Positions 1 through 8,587 of a stretch of 22,799 nt of DNA are shown in pieces. The translations under genes and the position numbers were made by a program. Numbering within the stretch: position 1 is the stretch's first letter; each line of letters opens with the position of its first letter. The DNA is from Planctomycetaceae bacterium. Its GTDB lineage: Bacteria > Planctomycetota > Planctomycetia > Planctomycetales > Planctomycetaceae. The stretch spans positions 1-22,799 of the forward strand of contig JAEUIG010000474.1 of NCBI GenBank assembly GCA_016795125.1. The letters are read 5' to 3'. A model generated the notes under the pieces. That model was not told where the DNA came from and did no database searches. It saw only the letters and a program-made list of their open reading frames with translations.

Positions 1-2
1 GG

Positions 3-650
3 CAAGACCACGACCATCCTGAGCACAGCGAGCCGATGACTGGCCATCAGCCGACGCTGCATGAGCTCGAACACCCGGCTTTGGCGACGCATAGCCACTC
101 CCGCGACATTCCCACCGGCGGACATCCGGCCGACAAATACCTGCCGTTCGTGTGGAGTTGTTTCTTCTACATCCTGATCTGCAACCTCCTGGGGGCGGTG
201 CCGTTCCTCGGGTCGGCGACCGGTTCAATTGCGGTGACTGGGGCACTGGCTGTCACCGCGTTTCTCGCGACATATGTCTACGGAGCGCAGATTCACGGGG
301 CCGGCGGATTCTGGCTGGCGCTCGTGCCCGGGATTGATGCACCTGCGGCGCTCAAGATGCCACTGGTCATCATGATGTTTATCATCGAGGTCGTCGGCTT
401 CTTCATCAAACACGCCGTGCTGGCGATTCGATTGTTCGCCAACATCATGGGAGGCCACACCGTCCTGGGCGTCATCCTGGGCTTCATCGGGATGGTCGCC
501 AATCACGGAGTCTGGTGGATCGTGACTCCGGGCAGCATCGCCGGCCAGGTCGGAATCAGCCTGCTGGAACTGCTGGTCGCCTTCATCCAGGCGTACGTCT
601 TTGTGTTTCTGGCAACCATCTTCATCGGAATGTCGCTGCACGAGCATTGA
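3..650 (+). CDS. atpB: F1Fo ATP synthase subunit a, 5'-truncated by window edge
   Basis: Subunit a forms the two half-channels that carry ions to and from the c-ring in the membrane. The reading frame is open to the left edge, so the true start lies upstream and the ATG at 36 is internal. The visible part begins with a His-rich stretch (nine His before the first visible membrane helix), which family topology places in the cytoplasmic loop between TM1 and TM2. Helices corresponding to TM2-TM5 follow. The essential arginine of the half-channel is in the motif IRLFANIMGG (codon 429-431), and the conserved polar glutamine of the last helix is in AFIQAY (codon 588-590). The C-terminus is short and ends in LHEH. 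It is the first visible gene of the atp operon; atpE starts 76 nt downstream. Identity is secure from these motifs and the gene order. Confidence 0.96.
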   Translation, partial: QDHDHPEHSEPMTGHQPTLHELEHPALATHSHSRDIPTGGHPADKYLPFVWSCFFYILICNLLGAVPFLGSATGSIAVTGALAVTAFLATYVYGAQIHGAGGFWLALVPGIDAPAALKMPLVIMMFIIEVVGFFIKHAVLAIRLFANIMGGHTVLGVILGFIGMVANHGVWWIVTPGSIAGQVGISLLELLVAFIQAYVFVFLATIFIGMSLHEH

Positions 651-713
651 CCGGCGCGGGCGGGCCTGTCTGCCCCGCGTCTCACCGATACCACGTCAAC
701 CACGGAATCGAGC

Positions 714-718
714 AGGAG
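714..718 (+). promoter_or_regulatory. Ribosome binding site deciding the GTG start of atpE
   Basis: AGGAG lies 8 nt before the GTG at 727. The frame is open further upstream (an ATG at 601 lies inside atpB), but that longer version would add unrelated residues in front of a clear signal peptide. The Shine-Dalgarno position and the signal peptide both support GTG 727. Confidence 0.75.
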
Positions 719-726
719 AACCTCAA

Positions 727-1028
<302 letters not shown>

Positions 1029-1029
<1 letters not shown>

Positions 1030-1074
1030 TCGTCGGAACGACCCGGTGAGCCGTTCGTCGTCCGCGCGACGACG
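1029..1074 (+). promoter_or_regulatory. Two stem-loops between atpE and atpF
   Basis: The first hairpin has a 5-bp stem (gtcgt 1029-1033 with acgac 1038-1042, loop cgga) and begins at the last base of the atpE stop codon. The second has a 7-bp stem (cgtcgtc 1056-1062 with gacgacg 1068-1074, loop cgcgc). No T-tract follows, so they are not intrinsic terminators of the usual kind. Because c is needed in many copies per complex, they could stabilise an atpE transcript end or slow ribosomes entering atpF. That role is inference. Confidence 0.4.
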
Positions 1075-1113
1075 TGACTGCCGCCGGCGACTCCGTTGCG
1101 GGTTTTACGCGCC

Positions 1114-1734
1114 ATGACTGGTTTTCACGTACGCTCGATCTGCCTGTCGCTGTTCGCCGCGATGTTTCTCCTCGCGGCGCGCAGCGGACTTGCGCAGGAA
1201 CATCCGGAGCCGGCGCATCCGCCGGCCGCCGCAGCCGAACCGGCCGAAGCGCACCACGAAGCTCATGGCGCGGTGGACTACAACAAGCCGCCGTTGCCGG
1301 GATTTGCTCCCGGCCTGATGACCTTGTTTGTCTATTCGCTGGTTCTGTTCACCATCTTCCTGGTCGTCGCCCGTTCGATGGTCTGGAAGCCGCTGATCAG
1401 TGCGCTGGACGAGCGCGAAGGGCGCATTCTGGCCGCACAGGTCGAAGCAGAACACGCGAAAACGGAAGCGGCCCGGCTGCTCGCGGCGCACGACGCCAAG
1501 ATGGCCGAGGTCCAGGAACAGGTGAAGGGCATCGTCGCGCAGGCCCGGCAGGCTGCCGATGCGGAAAAGGCGCAGATCATCGCCTCCGCCGAAGCCGAGG
1601 CCAAGGCCCTGCGCGACCGCGCGGTTGCCGAAATCCGGCAGGCGCGCGACGAAGCCATGTCAGGCCTGCTGGCGACTGTCGACCGGCAGGTGGGATTGGC
1701 GACCGAACACGTGCTCGGTCACCGGTTGAACTAG
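1114..1734 (+). CDS. atpF: ATP synthase subunit b (first of two b-type subunits), secreted N-terminus
   Basis: The b subunits form the peripheral stalk that holds F1 static against the rotor. The ATG at 1114 gives 206 residues; a TTG at 1096 would add six residues upstream and is less likely. Residues 1-28 form a signal peptide (SLFAAMFLLAARSGLAQ/E). An Ala/Pro/His-rich periplasmic linker (about 30-55) follows, then one transmembrane helix (LMTLFVYSLVLFTIFLVVA), the conserved junction WKPLISALDEREGRI, and a long charged Ala/Glu/Lys/Arg-rich coiled coil to the C-terminus, as in the ATP-synt_B family. A second b-type gene follows after 48 nt, so the stalk is probably a b/b' heterodimer as in phototrophs. 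Which copy is b and which is b' cannot be decided from sequence alone. Confidence 0.92.
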   Translation: MTGFHVRSICLSLFAAMFLLAARSGLAQEHPEPAHPPAAAAEPAEAHHEAHGAVDYNKPPLPGFAPGLMTLFVYSLVLFTIFLVVARSMVWKPLISALDEREGRILAAQVEAEHAKTEAARLLAAHDAKMAEVQEQVKGIVAQARQAADAEKAQIIASAEAEAKALRDRAVAEIRQARDEAMSGLLATVDRQVGLATEHVLGHRLN

Positions 1735-1782
1735 TTGTTATTCCCCGAGCCGCGGGTTGATCCCCGTGGTCCGACGAGCGAC

Positions 1783-2508
1783 ATGAACAATCTCCAAAGC
1801 AAAATGCCTGGGCTGCGAACTGCGGCGATGCTCGTCATCGCTGTGGCATCGTGGTTGTTTGTCGCCGCCGCGTCAGCACAAGAACCGCACGCGCACGACG
1901 AAGCCGGCGCGCACACTCATGCCGCCGGAGACGCCGCAGACGCGGGTCACGACCCTGCCGCAGAAGCGGCCCATGACCCTGCCGCCGAACATGGTGGCGA
2001 GCATGGACCTGCCGGATTGGCCGACGACCTCCCCCTGTGGGGCATCGTGGCCTTTATCGGTTTCCTTTTCGCGGTCAAGAAACTGGGCTGGGGGTCGTTT
2101 ACCTCGGGCATGGCCGGACGCGAGGCCGAGGAGCAGCGGCTGATTGATGAAGCGGAGGAACTGCGGCGGCAGGCGGCCGACAGGTTGCGGACGCATCGCG
2201 GGCAGATGGAAGCGCTGGACGAGCACGTTCGTGCCGTCATCGCCGAAGCCAACCGCGACGCCGATCACACCCGCAGCGAAATCCGTGCGGTCGCCGATCG
2301 CGAAGCGTCAAACGCACGCGCACGCGTCGATCTCGAAATCAGCCGCGTGAAGGACCAGACGCTGAGCGAACTGTTCGAGCACTTCACGCAGCGGGTCATC
2401 GACGCCACGCCGCAGAAGCTGAGCGGCGGAATGGGCCCGGCCGAGCAGGACAAGCTGATCGACGACGCACTGGCGGGATTTGCCGCCGGACAGCAGCAGC
2501 GAGTTTAG
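1783..2508 (+). CDS. atpF: ATP synthase subunit b' (second b-type subunit) with His-rich linker
   Basis: This is a second peripheral-stalk subunit of 241 residues from ATG 1783; an upstream TTG at 1735 would put 16 extra residues before the signal peptide and is rejected. The signal peptide ends near AAASAQ/E. The linker that follows (about residues 34-78) is rich in His, Asp, Ala and Glu, has eight His, and contains a repeated HDPAAE word. One transmembrane helix follows (LWGIVAFIGFLFAVKKLGW), then a coiled coil rich in Glu, Arg and Ala with the typical AEANRDADHTRSEI character, and a C-terminal tail. Gene order (b, b', delta) and architecture identify it. The periplasmic His-rich segment is unusual compared with proteobacterial b subunits. 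Confidence 0.9.
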   Translation: MNNLQSKMPGLRTAAMLVIAVASWLFVAAASAQEPHAHDEAGAHTHAAGDAADAGHDPAAEAAHDPAAEHGGEHGPAGLADDLPLWGIVAFIGFLFAVKKLGWGSFTSGMAGREAEEQRLIDEAEELRRQAADRLRTHRGQMEALDEHVRAVIAEANRDADHTRSEIRAVADREASNARARVDLEISRVKDQTLSELFEHFTQRVIDATPQKLSGGMGPAEQDKLIDDALAGFAAGQQQRV

Positions 2509-3120
2509 CGGGAAGCCGCAGGCGACCACCGATGGCCAACGACCAACCCAAATCCCGACCCGACCACGTGCTGGAAGATCCCAGCGCGAAGGCCGTTGCG
2601 CAGATGTACGCCGAGGCGTTTCTCGACGCCGCCGGCGGCGCCACGTCCGAAGCCCTCAACGAGTTCACGTCGTTTGTCGACGACGTCCTCGACAGGTTTC
2701 CCGATTTCAACCGTCTCCTCACCAGCGAAGTCACCGGACGCGAAGACAAGCTGGCGTTGATCGAACGCGTCGTTGCGAAGCGTGCGACGCCGCTGTTCGC
2801 CAACTTTCTCCGCGTCCTCGCCCGCCACGAGCGCCTCGACCTGCTGCCGCTCATCCTGGGCGAAGCCTGGCTCGAATTCGAACACCGCAGCGGCAAACGC
2901 CGCGTCACGGTCCGCTCGGCGCAGGCGCTCACCGAAGCGCAGCTCAATCGCGTCAGATCACAGCTGGTCGCCTCACTGCCGTACGAGCCGATCCTGCTCC
3001 CCGTCGTCGACGCCAGCCTGATCGGCGGGCTCGTCATTCAGGTCGGCGACACCGTGAACGACGGCTCCGTCCGCACACGACTTAAAAACCTTGGCAATCG
3101 CCTGAAAGAGAAGTACGTCC

Positions 3121-4661
<1,541 letters not shown>

Positions 4662-4665
<4 letters not shown>

Positions 4666-4886
4666 CGGGAATTCGCCCGAATGACATATGCCGCGCCAAA
4701 GTCCGGGAATTGATTCAGGATTTGGAAGAGGCGGGCTTCATCAATCGCGGAGGCAAAGGGTCGCATCGTAATTTCGTCCATGAGCGAGTGTCGCGTCCGG
4801 TTACAATTTCGGGGAAGCCGGGAGACGATGCCCGCCAGTACCAGGAACGAGCTGTCCGCGCAGCGATCGAGGAGTCACGGCGATGA
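4662..4886 (+). CDS. hicA: HicA-type mRNA interferase toxin
   Basis: HicA toxins are small RNases with a double-stranded RNA-binding-like fold that cleave mRNA. This 74-residue protein has the family core: KVRELIQDLEEAGFINRGGK followed by GSHRNFVH, in which His35 corresponds to the catalytic histidine, then RPVTISGKPGDDARQYQ and a C-terminal helix. The GTG start at 4662 overlaps the atpA stop (GTGA), and no in-frame ATG exists nearby. An AAGGAG at 4639-4644 is rather far upstream, so expression probably depends on re-initiation after atpA. The stop overlaps the start of the HicB-like gene (ATGA), the usual arrangement of a hicAB pair. Base composition looks more AT-rich than the atp genes, in keeping with acquisition. 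Family assignment is strong; toxicity is untested. Confidence 0.88.
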
Positions 4887-5122
4887 GCCCTGCAGCGAAC
4901 TATGTAAAAATTGTGGAGTGGTCCGACGACGATCAGTGCTTTGTCGGGAGTTGTCCGGGACTGTTCTACGGCGGCTGTCATGGCGCAGATGAGCGGGTGG
5001 TGTTCGAAGAGTTGATTGAACTTGTTGAGGATACGATCAAGTTGTACCAGCAGGACGGGCGAACCTTGCCGCCACCAACTGCTGGCCGGGACTTCGCGAA
5101 CAAGATGTTGACCGTTGCGTAG
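4883..5122 (+). CDS. hicB: HicB-type antitoxin, short form without DNA-binding domain
   Basis: HicB antitoxins bind and mask HicA through a partially degraded RNase H-like domain. The 79 residues match the N-terminal HicB domain: YVKIVEWSDDDQCFVGSCPG, then LFYGGCHGADERVVFEEL, an alpha helix, and the turn DGRTLPPPTAG. The protein stops at the point where longer HicB proteins continue into a ribbon-helix-helix or HTH domain. I translated the same frame past the stop and see no such domain. GAGGAG lies 8 nt upstream and the start overlaps hicA by 4 nt. If the DNA-binding domain really is absent, autoregulation in the usual way is unlikely, and control may come from the atp promoter. Confidence 0.86.
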   Translation: MSPAANYVKIVEWSDDDQCFVGSCPGLFYGGCHGADERVVFEELIELVEDTIKLYQQDGRTLPPPTAGRDFANKMLTVA

Positions 5123-5216
5123 GTGAAGTCAACGATTTGGTGGACGGCGTTCGTGCCCTGTGGCAGTCCCGAGCGCAAATGATTTCCTTCGCGTATACGC
5201 ATGAGAAGGCACGAAC

Positions 5217-5293
5217 GGATTTCGGGATTCAATCCCACGTGACGGTTCGCCCGGAGCGTCGTCCCTGAATCCCGAATCCCCAGTACTGAATCC
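5217..5293 (+). repeat. Inverted heptamer arrays between hicB and atpG
   Basis: The left arm is GGATTTC GGGATTC A (5217-5231). The right arm runs in 7-nt units: TGAATCC (5266-5272), CGAATCC (5273-5279), a divergent CCAGTAC, and TGAATCC (5287-5293). The inner 11 bases, ttcgggattca (5221-5231) and tgaatcccgaa (5266-5276), are perfectly complementary across a 34-nt loop. The right array ends 9 nt before the atpG start. The rest of the gap (5123-5216) shows nothing recognisable. Confidence 0.7.
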
Positions 5294-5302
5294 TCACATT
5301 CG

Positions 5303-6181
5303 ATGGCTAAAGCGCGAGCACTCGTCAAACGCCGCAAGGCGGTCCGGAACATCCGCAAAATCACGCGGACCATGGAATTGATCGCCACCGCGCGATTCAA
5401 GAAGGCCATGGACCGCGCCACGCAGGCCGCTGCCTACACCAGGAAAATCAACGAGATCGTCGCCGACCTGGCGAAGGCCAACCTGTCGTTCTCGCATCCC
5501 CTGCTGCAGAAGCCGGCGGAAGAGAAAAACGTCACGCTGCTGGTCCTCACGTCCAATCGCGGGCTGTGCGGCGGGTACAACGGCGGCATCCTCCGCGCGG
5601 CGCGCGCCCGGCTCCGCGAACTGGAGGCCGAAGGCAAGCACGTCACGCTCGAGGTCAGCGGCAAACGCGGGCAGGCGTTCTTCAAGTTCGAAGGCACGCC
5701 GATCAGCCAGGCCTATTCCCAGTTCGAGGACAAGCCCGGCTTCGACGAAGTGAACGCGATCGCCAGCCGCTACGTCGGGGATTTCCTGGCCGGCCGTCTG
5801 CACCGCCTCGATGTGGCGTATCAGAAATTCCAGTCGGCCGCGCGTCAGGGACCCGCGGTTGAGACGCTGCTGCCCATTGGCGACCTGGCCTCGGGCGCGG
5901 GCGAGACATCCTCCGGCCGGCCGATCGACTACGAATTCCTGCCGACCGCTCAGGAAATCCTGGACGAGATCGTGCCCGCGGCGTTCAAGGCACGCTTCTT
6001 CAAGGTGTTCCTCGACGCGGCCGTCGGCGAACAGATCGCCCGCCGCGTCGCGATGAAGGCCGCCACGGAAAACGCGGACGAAATGATCCGCGACATCTCG
6101 ATGAAGTACAACCGCGCCCGTCAGACACAAATCACCAGCGAGCTGGCGGAGATTATCGGAGGGGCGGCGGCGTTGGAGTAG
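5303..6181 (+). CDS. atpG: ATP synthase subunit gamma
   Basis: Gamma is the central shaft that couples c-ring rotation to the catalytic sites. The 292-residue protein starts with the coiled-coil signature NIRKITRTMELIATARFKKA (about 16-35). The family motif SNRGLCGGYNGG is near residues 84-95, and the C-terminal helix with AMKAATENADEMI, YNRARQTQITSELAEIIGGA is intact. The start is ATG 5303 without a clear Shine-Dalgarno; the upstream bases belong to a heptamer array. The final codon GAG and the TAG stop are themselves the first bases of the heptamer array that leads into the next ORF. Gene order alpha-gamma-beta is normal, but here it is interrupted on both sides. Confidence 0.98.
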   Translation: MAKARALVKRRKAVRNIRKITRTMELIATARFKKAMDRATQAAAYTRKINEIVADLAKANLSFSHPLLQKPAEEKNVTLLVLTSNRGLCGGYNGGILRAARARLRELEAEGKHVTLEVSGKRGQAFFKFEGTPISQAYSQFEDKPGFDEVNAIASRYVGDFLAGRLHRLDVAYQKFQSAARQGPAVETLLPIGDLASGAGETSSGRPIDYEFLPTAQEILDEIVPAAFKARFFKVFLDAAVGEQIARRVAMKAATENADEMIRDISMKYNRARQTQITSELAEIIGGAAALE

Positions 6182-6194
6182 GAGTTAGGAGTTA

Positions 6195-6198
6195 GGAG
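6195..6198 (+). promoter_or_regulatory. Ribosome binding site supplied by the heptamer array
   Basis: GGAG of the last left-arm unit lies 6 nt before the ATG at 6205. Pairing of the two arms would hide most of the left array, so the accessibility of this site may depend on whether the arms are folded together. Confidence 0.5.
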
Positions 6199-6204
6199 AG
6201 CGGC

Positions 6205-6576
6205 ATGCGTGTCGCGAGTCATCGAGATCTGCTTGTGTGGCAGAAGGCGATGGATCTCGTCACCGCGTGCTACAAGTTGACGGCGAGATTCCCGAAGACA
6301 GAACAGTACGGACTGACATCGCAGACTCAGCGGGCGGCCGTTTCGGTTCCCGCGAATATTGCTGAAGGGAAGGGACGTGCGTCAACTGGCGCTTACTTGC
6401 AACACTTAAGCATTGCCGCCGGATCGTTGGCGGAACTCGATACCCATTTGGGAGTCGCACAGCGACTCAATTACGTCGACGAATCCGAAGTCTCGAAAAT
6501 CACAGAACAACTTGAGGAAGTCGGGAGAATGCTGACAGGGTTAAGAAAGTCCCTCGAATCCGGACCTAATTCCTAA
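6205..6576 (+). CDS. Four-helix-bundle protein (23S rRNA intervening-sequence / bAvd-like family)
   Basis: The 123-residue protein has the full family pattern: DLLVWQKAMDLVTACYKLT (helix 1), FPKTEQYGLTSQTQRAAVSV, the hallmark PANIAEGKGR (49-58), then helices containing YLQHLSIAAGSLAELDTHL and a final helix to KSLES. Members are encoded in 23S rRNA intervening sequences, and relatives (Avd) assist reverse transcriptases of diversity-generating retroelements by binding RNA. No reverse transcriptase is visible in this window. The ORF begins 24 nt after the atpG stop, and inverted heptamer arrays bracket it exactly. Its composition is visibly less GC-rich than the neighbouring atp genes. It has no known role in ATP synthase, so its position in the operon is probably an insertion. 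Confidence 0.88.
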   Translation: MRVASHRDLLVWQKAMDLVTACYKLTARFPKTEQYGLTSQTQRAAVSVPANIAEGKGRASTGAYLQHLSIAAGSLAELDTHLGVAQRLNYVDESEVSKITEQLEEVGRMLTGLRKSLESGPNS

Positions 6577-6626
6577 CTCCTAGCTCCTAACTCCTCTCTC
6601 CATCGCGAGAGGACAATCAACGCACC

Positions 6627-8069
6627 ATGGCCACCGCCACCGCAACCAACATCGGCCGCGTCACCCAGGTCATCGGATCGACGTTTGATGTCGAGTTCTC
6701 CGAGGAGAACCTGCCGGAAATCTACAACGCCATCAAGGTCGACAAGCAGATCAAGGGCATTCACCTCAAGGTGACCGGCGAAGTGCAGCAGCACCTCGGC
6801 GGCGGACGCGTCCGCTGCGTCGCCCTCGGCTCGACCGACGGCATGGTCCGCGGCATGGAAGTCGAAGACACCGGCGGCCCCGTGAAAGTGCCCGTCGGCA
6901 AGGAGACCCTCGGCCGCGTGTTCAACGTGCTCGGCGAGCCCATCGACGACCGCGGTCCGGTCAACGCCACCGAGTACTGGCCCATCCATCGTGATCCGCC
7001 GAAGCTCACCGACCTGTCGTCCAAGACCGAAGTGTTCGAGACCGGCATCAAGGTCGTCGACCTGTTGACGCCCTTCGTCCGCGGCGGCAAGGCCGGGCTG
7101 TTCGGCGGGGCCGGTCTCGGCAAGACCGTCATTCTCCAGGAACTGATCGCCCGTATCGCCCGCGAGCACGGCGGCTTCTCGGTGTTCGCCGGCGTCGGCG
7201 AGCGGACCCGCGAAGGCAACGATCTCTGGCTCGAAATGCAGGAAGCCAAGATCGGCGACACCGGTCGTTCGGTCATCGAGCAGACCTGCATGGTGTTCGG
7301 TCAGATGAACGAGCCGCCCGGCGCGCGTCTCCGCGTCGCCCTCTCCGGCCTGACGATGGCCGAATGGTTCCGCGACGCCACCGGCTCCGACACCCTGCTG
7401 TTCATCGACAACATCTTCCGCTTCTCGCAGGCTGGTTCGGAAGTGTCCGCGCTGCTCGGGCGTATGCCGAGCGCCGTCGGTTACCAGCCCACGCTGGGCA
7501 CCGAGCTGGGCCAGCTCCAGGAGCGGATCACCTCCACCAACAAGGGCGCCATCACGTCGGTGCAGGCCGTGTACGTGCCGGCCGACGACCCGACCGACCC
7601 CGCTCCGGCGACCGCCTTCAGCCACCTGGACGCGTTCATCTACCTGGAACGCAAGATCTCGGAAAAGGGCATTTATCCCGCCATCGATCCGCTGGCTTCG
7701 TCGAGCCGCGTGCTCGACCCGCAGGTCGTCGGCGAGCACCACTATCGGGTCGCCCGCCGCGTCCAGCAGATTCTCCAGAGGTACCGCGAACTGCAGGACA
7801 TCATCGCCATTCTCGGCGTGGAAGAACTGAGCGAAAGCGACAAGAACGTCGTCAATCGTGCCCGCCGCATCGAGCGCTTCCTGTCACAGCCGTTCTTCGT
7901 GGCCGAGGCGTTCACCGGCAAGGCCGGAAAGTTCACGTCCCGCGAAGAAACGATCCAGTCGTTCGAAGAAATCTGCGACGGCAAGTGGGATCATCTGCCG
8001 GAGCGTGCGTTCCTCTACGTCGGTGGAGTCCAGGAAGCGGCCGAACAGGCCAAGAAGATGCAGGACTAG
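6627..8069 (+). CDS. atpD: ATP synthase subunit beta
   Basis: Beta is the catalytic subunit of F1. The 480 residues are full length. The Walker A loop GGAGLGKT is at 160-167 (Leu where Val is usual), and the catalytic glutamate is in GVGERTREGND (Glu192). The Walker B strand is LLFIDNIFRF (258-266 region), and the AEWFRD and GYQPTLGTELG motifs and the helical C-terminal domain are all present. The segment FSHLDAFIYLERKISEKGIY replaces the more usual FAHLDATTVLSR form. Translation probably starts at ATG 6627; GAGAGGA lies about 13 nt upstream, just after the heptamer array that ends the four-helix-bundle element. The gene is followed at once by another heptamer hairpin before atpC. Confidence 0.99.
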   Translation: MATATATNIGRVTQVIGSTFDVEFSEENLPEIYNAIKVDKQIKGIHLKVTGEVQQHLGGGRVRCVALGSTDGMVRGMEVEDTGGPVKVPVGKETLGRVFNVLGEPIDDRGPVNATEYWPIHRDPPKLTDLSSKTEVFETGIKVVDLLTPFVRGGKAGLFGGAGLGKTVILQELIARIAREHGGFSVFAGVGERTREGNDLWLEMQEAKIGDTGRSVIEQTCMVFGQMNEPPGARLRVALSGLTMAEWFRDATGSDTLLFIDNIFRFSQAGSEVSALLGRMPSAVGYQPTLGTELGQLQERITSTNKGAITSVQAVYVPADDPTDPAPATAFSHLDAFIYLERKISEKGIYPAIDPLASSSRVLDPQVVGEHHYRVARRVQQILQRYRELQDIIAILGVEELSESDKNVVNRARRIERFLSQPFFVAEAFTGKAGKFTSREETIQSFEEICDGKWDHLPERAFLYVGGVQEAAEQAKKMQD

Positions 8070-8076
8070 GCGGGTC

Positions 8077-8176
8077 GATGGTTTATGGTTGATGGTCGAT
8101 CGGCACTTTGCTGTCGACGAACGGTCAGCCCTGTGCGCAAGTCTTGTCGATCAACGATCAACCATAAACGATCAAC
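8077..8176 (+). repeat. Inverted heptamer hairpin between atpD and atpC
   Basis: The left arm has units GATGGTT (8077-8083), TATGGTT (8084-8090) and GATGGTC (8091-8097). The right arm has GATCAAC (8149-8155), GATCAAC (8156-8162), CATAAAC (8163-8169) and GATCAAC (8170-8176). Bases 8077-8101 and 8149-8173 pair at 22 of 25 positions around a 47-nt loop with no ORF. It starts 8 nt after the atpD stop and ends 6 nt before the atpC start, where no Shine-Dalgarno is visible. No T-tract follows, so an intrinsic terminator is unlikely. Confidence 0.75.
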
Positions 8177-8182
8177 GCTGTC

Positions 8183-8587
8183 ATGATTGCCGCCACCCAA
8201 CTCCGACTCGTCCTCGTGACGCCCGAGACGACGCTCGTCGACGCGCCGGCGACGTCGATCGTCGCACCCATGTTTGACGGGCAGCTTGGAATCCTCCCCG
8301 GCCGCACGCCCGCCGTCGGGCGTCTGGGAACCGGAGAACTGCGGTTTCAGGGCGAGGGGGGCGAGCAGCGCTACTTCATCGATGGCGGCTTTCTGCAGAT
8401 CAAGGGCAGCGTCGTGACGGTCCTCACTCACGAGGCCAGGCCCGTTTCCAGCATCGATCTCGGCGCCGCCGAGCAGGCCCTGCAGCAGGCCAACGGCCTC
8501 GTTGCCAGGACCGACGAAGAGGCGGCCTCCAAGCTGCACGCCCAGCAGCGCGCACGCCGCATGATCGCCCTCCGACGCGGCCGCTGA
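8183..8587 (+). CDS. atpC: ATP synthase subunit epsilon
   Basis: Epsilon sits at the foot of the gamma shaft and can inhibit ATP hydrolysis. The 134-residue protein has the family's N-terminal beta-sandwich: LRLVLVTPETTLVDAPATS, then DGQLGILPGRTPAVGRLGTG (the usual GHxP is GRTP here), FIDGGFLQIKGSVVTVLTHEA. The two C-terminal helices (SSIDLGAAEQALQQAN onward) are also present. The ATG at 8183 is preceded by the right arm of a 25-bp hairpin and has no obvious ribosome binding site, so its translation may be limited or coupled in an unusual way. It is the last recognisable atp gene. Confidence 0.96.
   Translation: MIAATQLRLVLVTPETTLVDAPATSIVAPMFDGQLGILPGRTPAVGRLGTGELRFQGEGGEQRYFIDGGFLQIKGSVVTVLTHEARPVSSIDLGAAEQALQQANGLVARTDEEAASKLHAQQRARRMIALRRGR

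Larger units (their letters stand above)
6175..6601 (+). mobile_element. Candidate IVS-like element: inverted heptamer arrays enclosing a four-helix-bundle gene
   Basis: The left arm (6175-6200) reads GGAGTA GGAGTTA GGAGTTA GGAGAG. The right arm (6565-6601) reads CCTAATT CCTAACT CCTAGCT CCTAACT CCTCTCT CC. Left 6175-6197 and right 6571-6594 can pair over 23 bp with one mismatch and one single-base bulge, leaving a 373-nt loop that holds exactly one ORF. The arms supply the atpG stop (TAG 6179-6181), the GGAG ribosome binding site of the ORF (6195-6198) and the ORF stop (TAA 6574-6576). Intervening sequences in 23S rRNA have the same plan: complementary ends around a four-helix-bundle ORF. Mobility is inferred, and no target-site duplication was identified. 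Confidence 0.5.

Noticed and set aside
601..726. An upstream ATG extending atpE
   Set aside because: The extension lies in the end of atpB and would precede a clear signal peptide; GTG 727 has AGGAG at the right distance.
5303..6181. Loss or damage of atpG by the neighbouring insertion
   Set aside because: The reading frame keeps both terminal helices and the GLCGG motif at normal length; only the last codon and the stop fall in the repeat.
6205..6576. Diversity-generating retroelement
   Set aside because: The four-helix-bundle protein is related to Avd, but no reverse transcriptase or template/variable repeat pair is visible in the window.
6175..6601. CRISPR array reading of the heptamer repeats
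   Set aside because: The units are only 7 nt, directly abutting without spacers, and inverted between arms, and no cas gene is present.
6573..7742. A 389-codon open frame on minus opposite atpD
   Set aside because: It is an antisense shadow of atpD with Asp/His/Gly-rich nonsense composition and no recognisable domain.
8077..8176. Intrinsic terminator after atpD
   Set aside because: The stem is AT-containing, imperfect and not followed by a T-tract, and it lies inside the operon before atpC.
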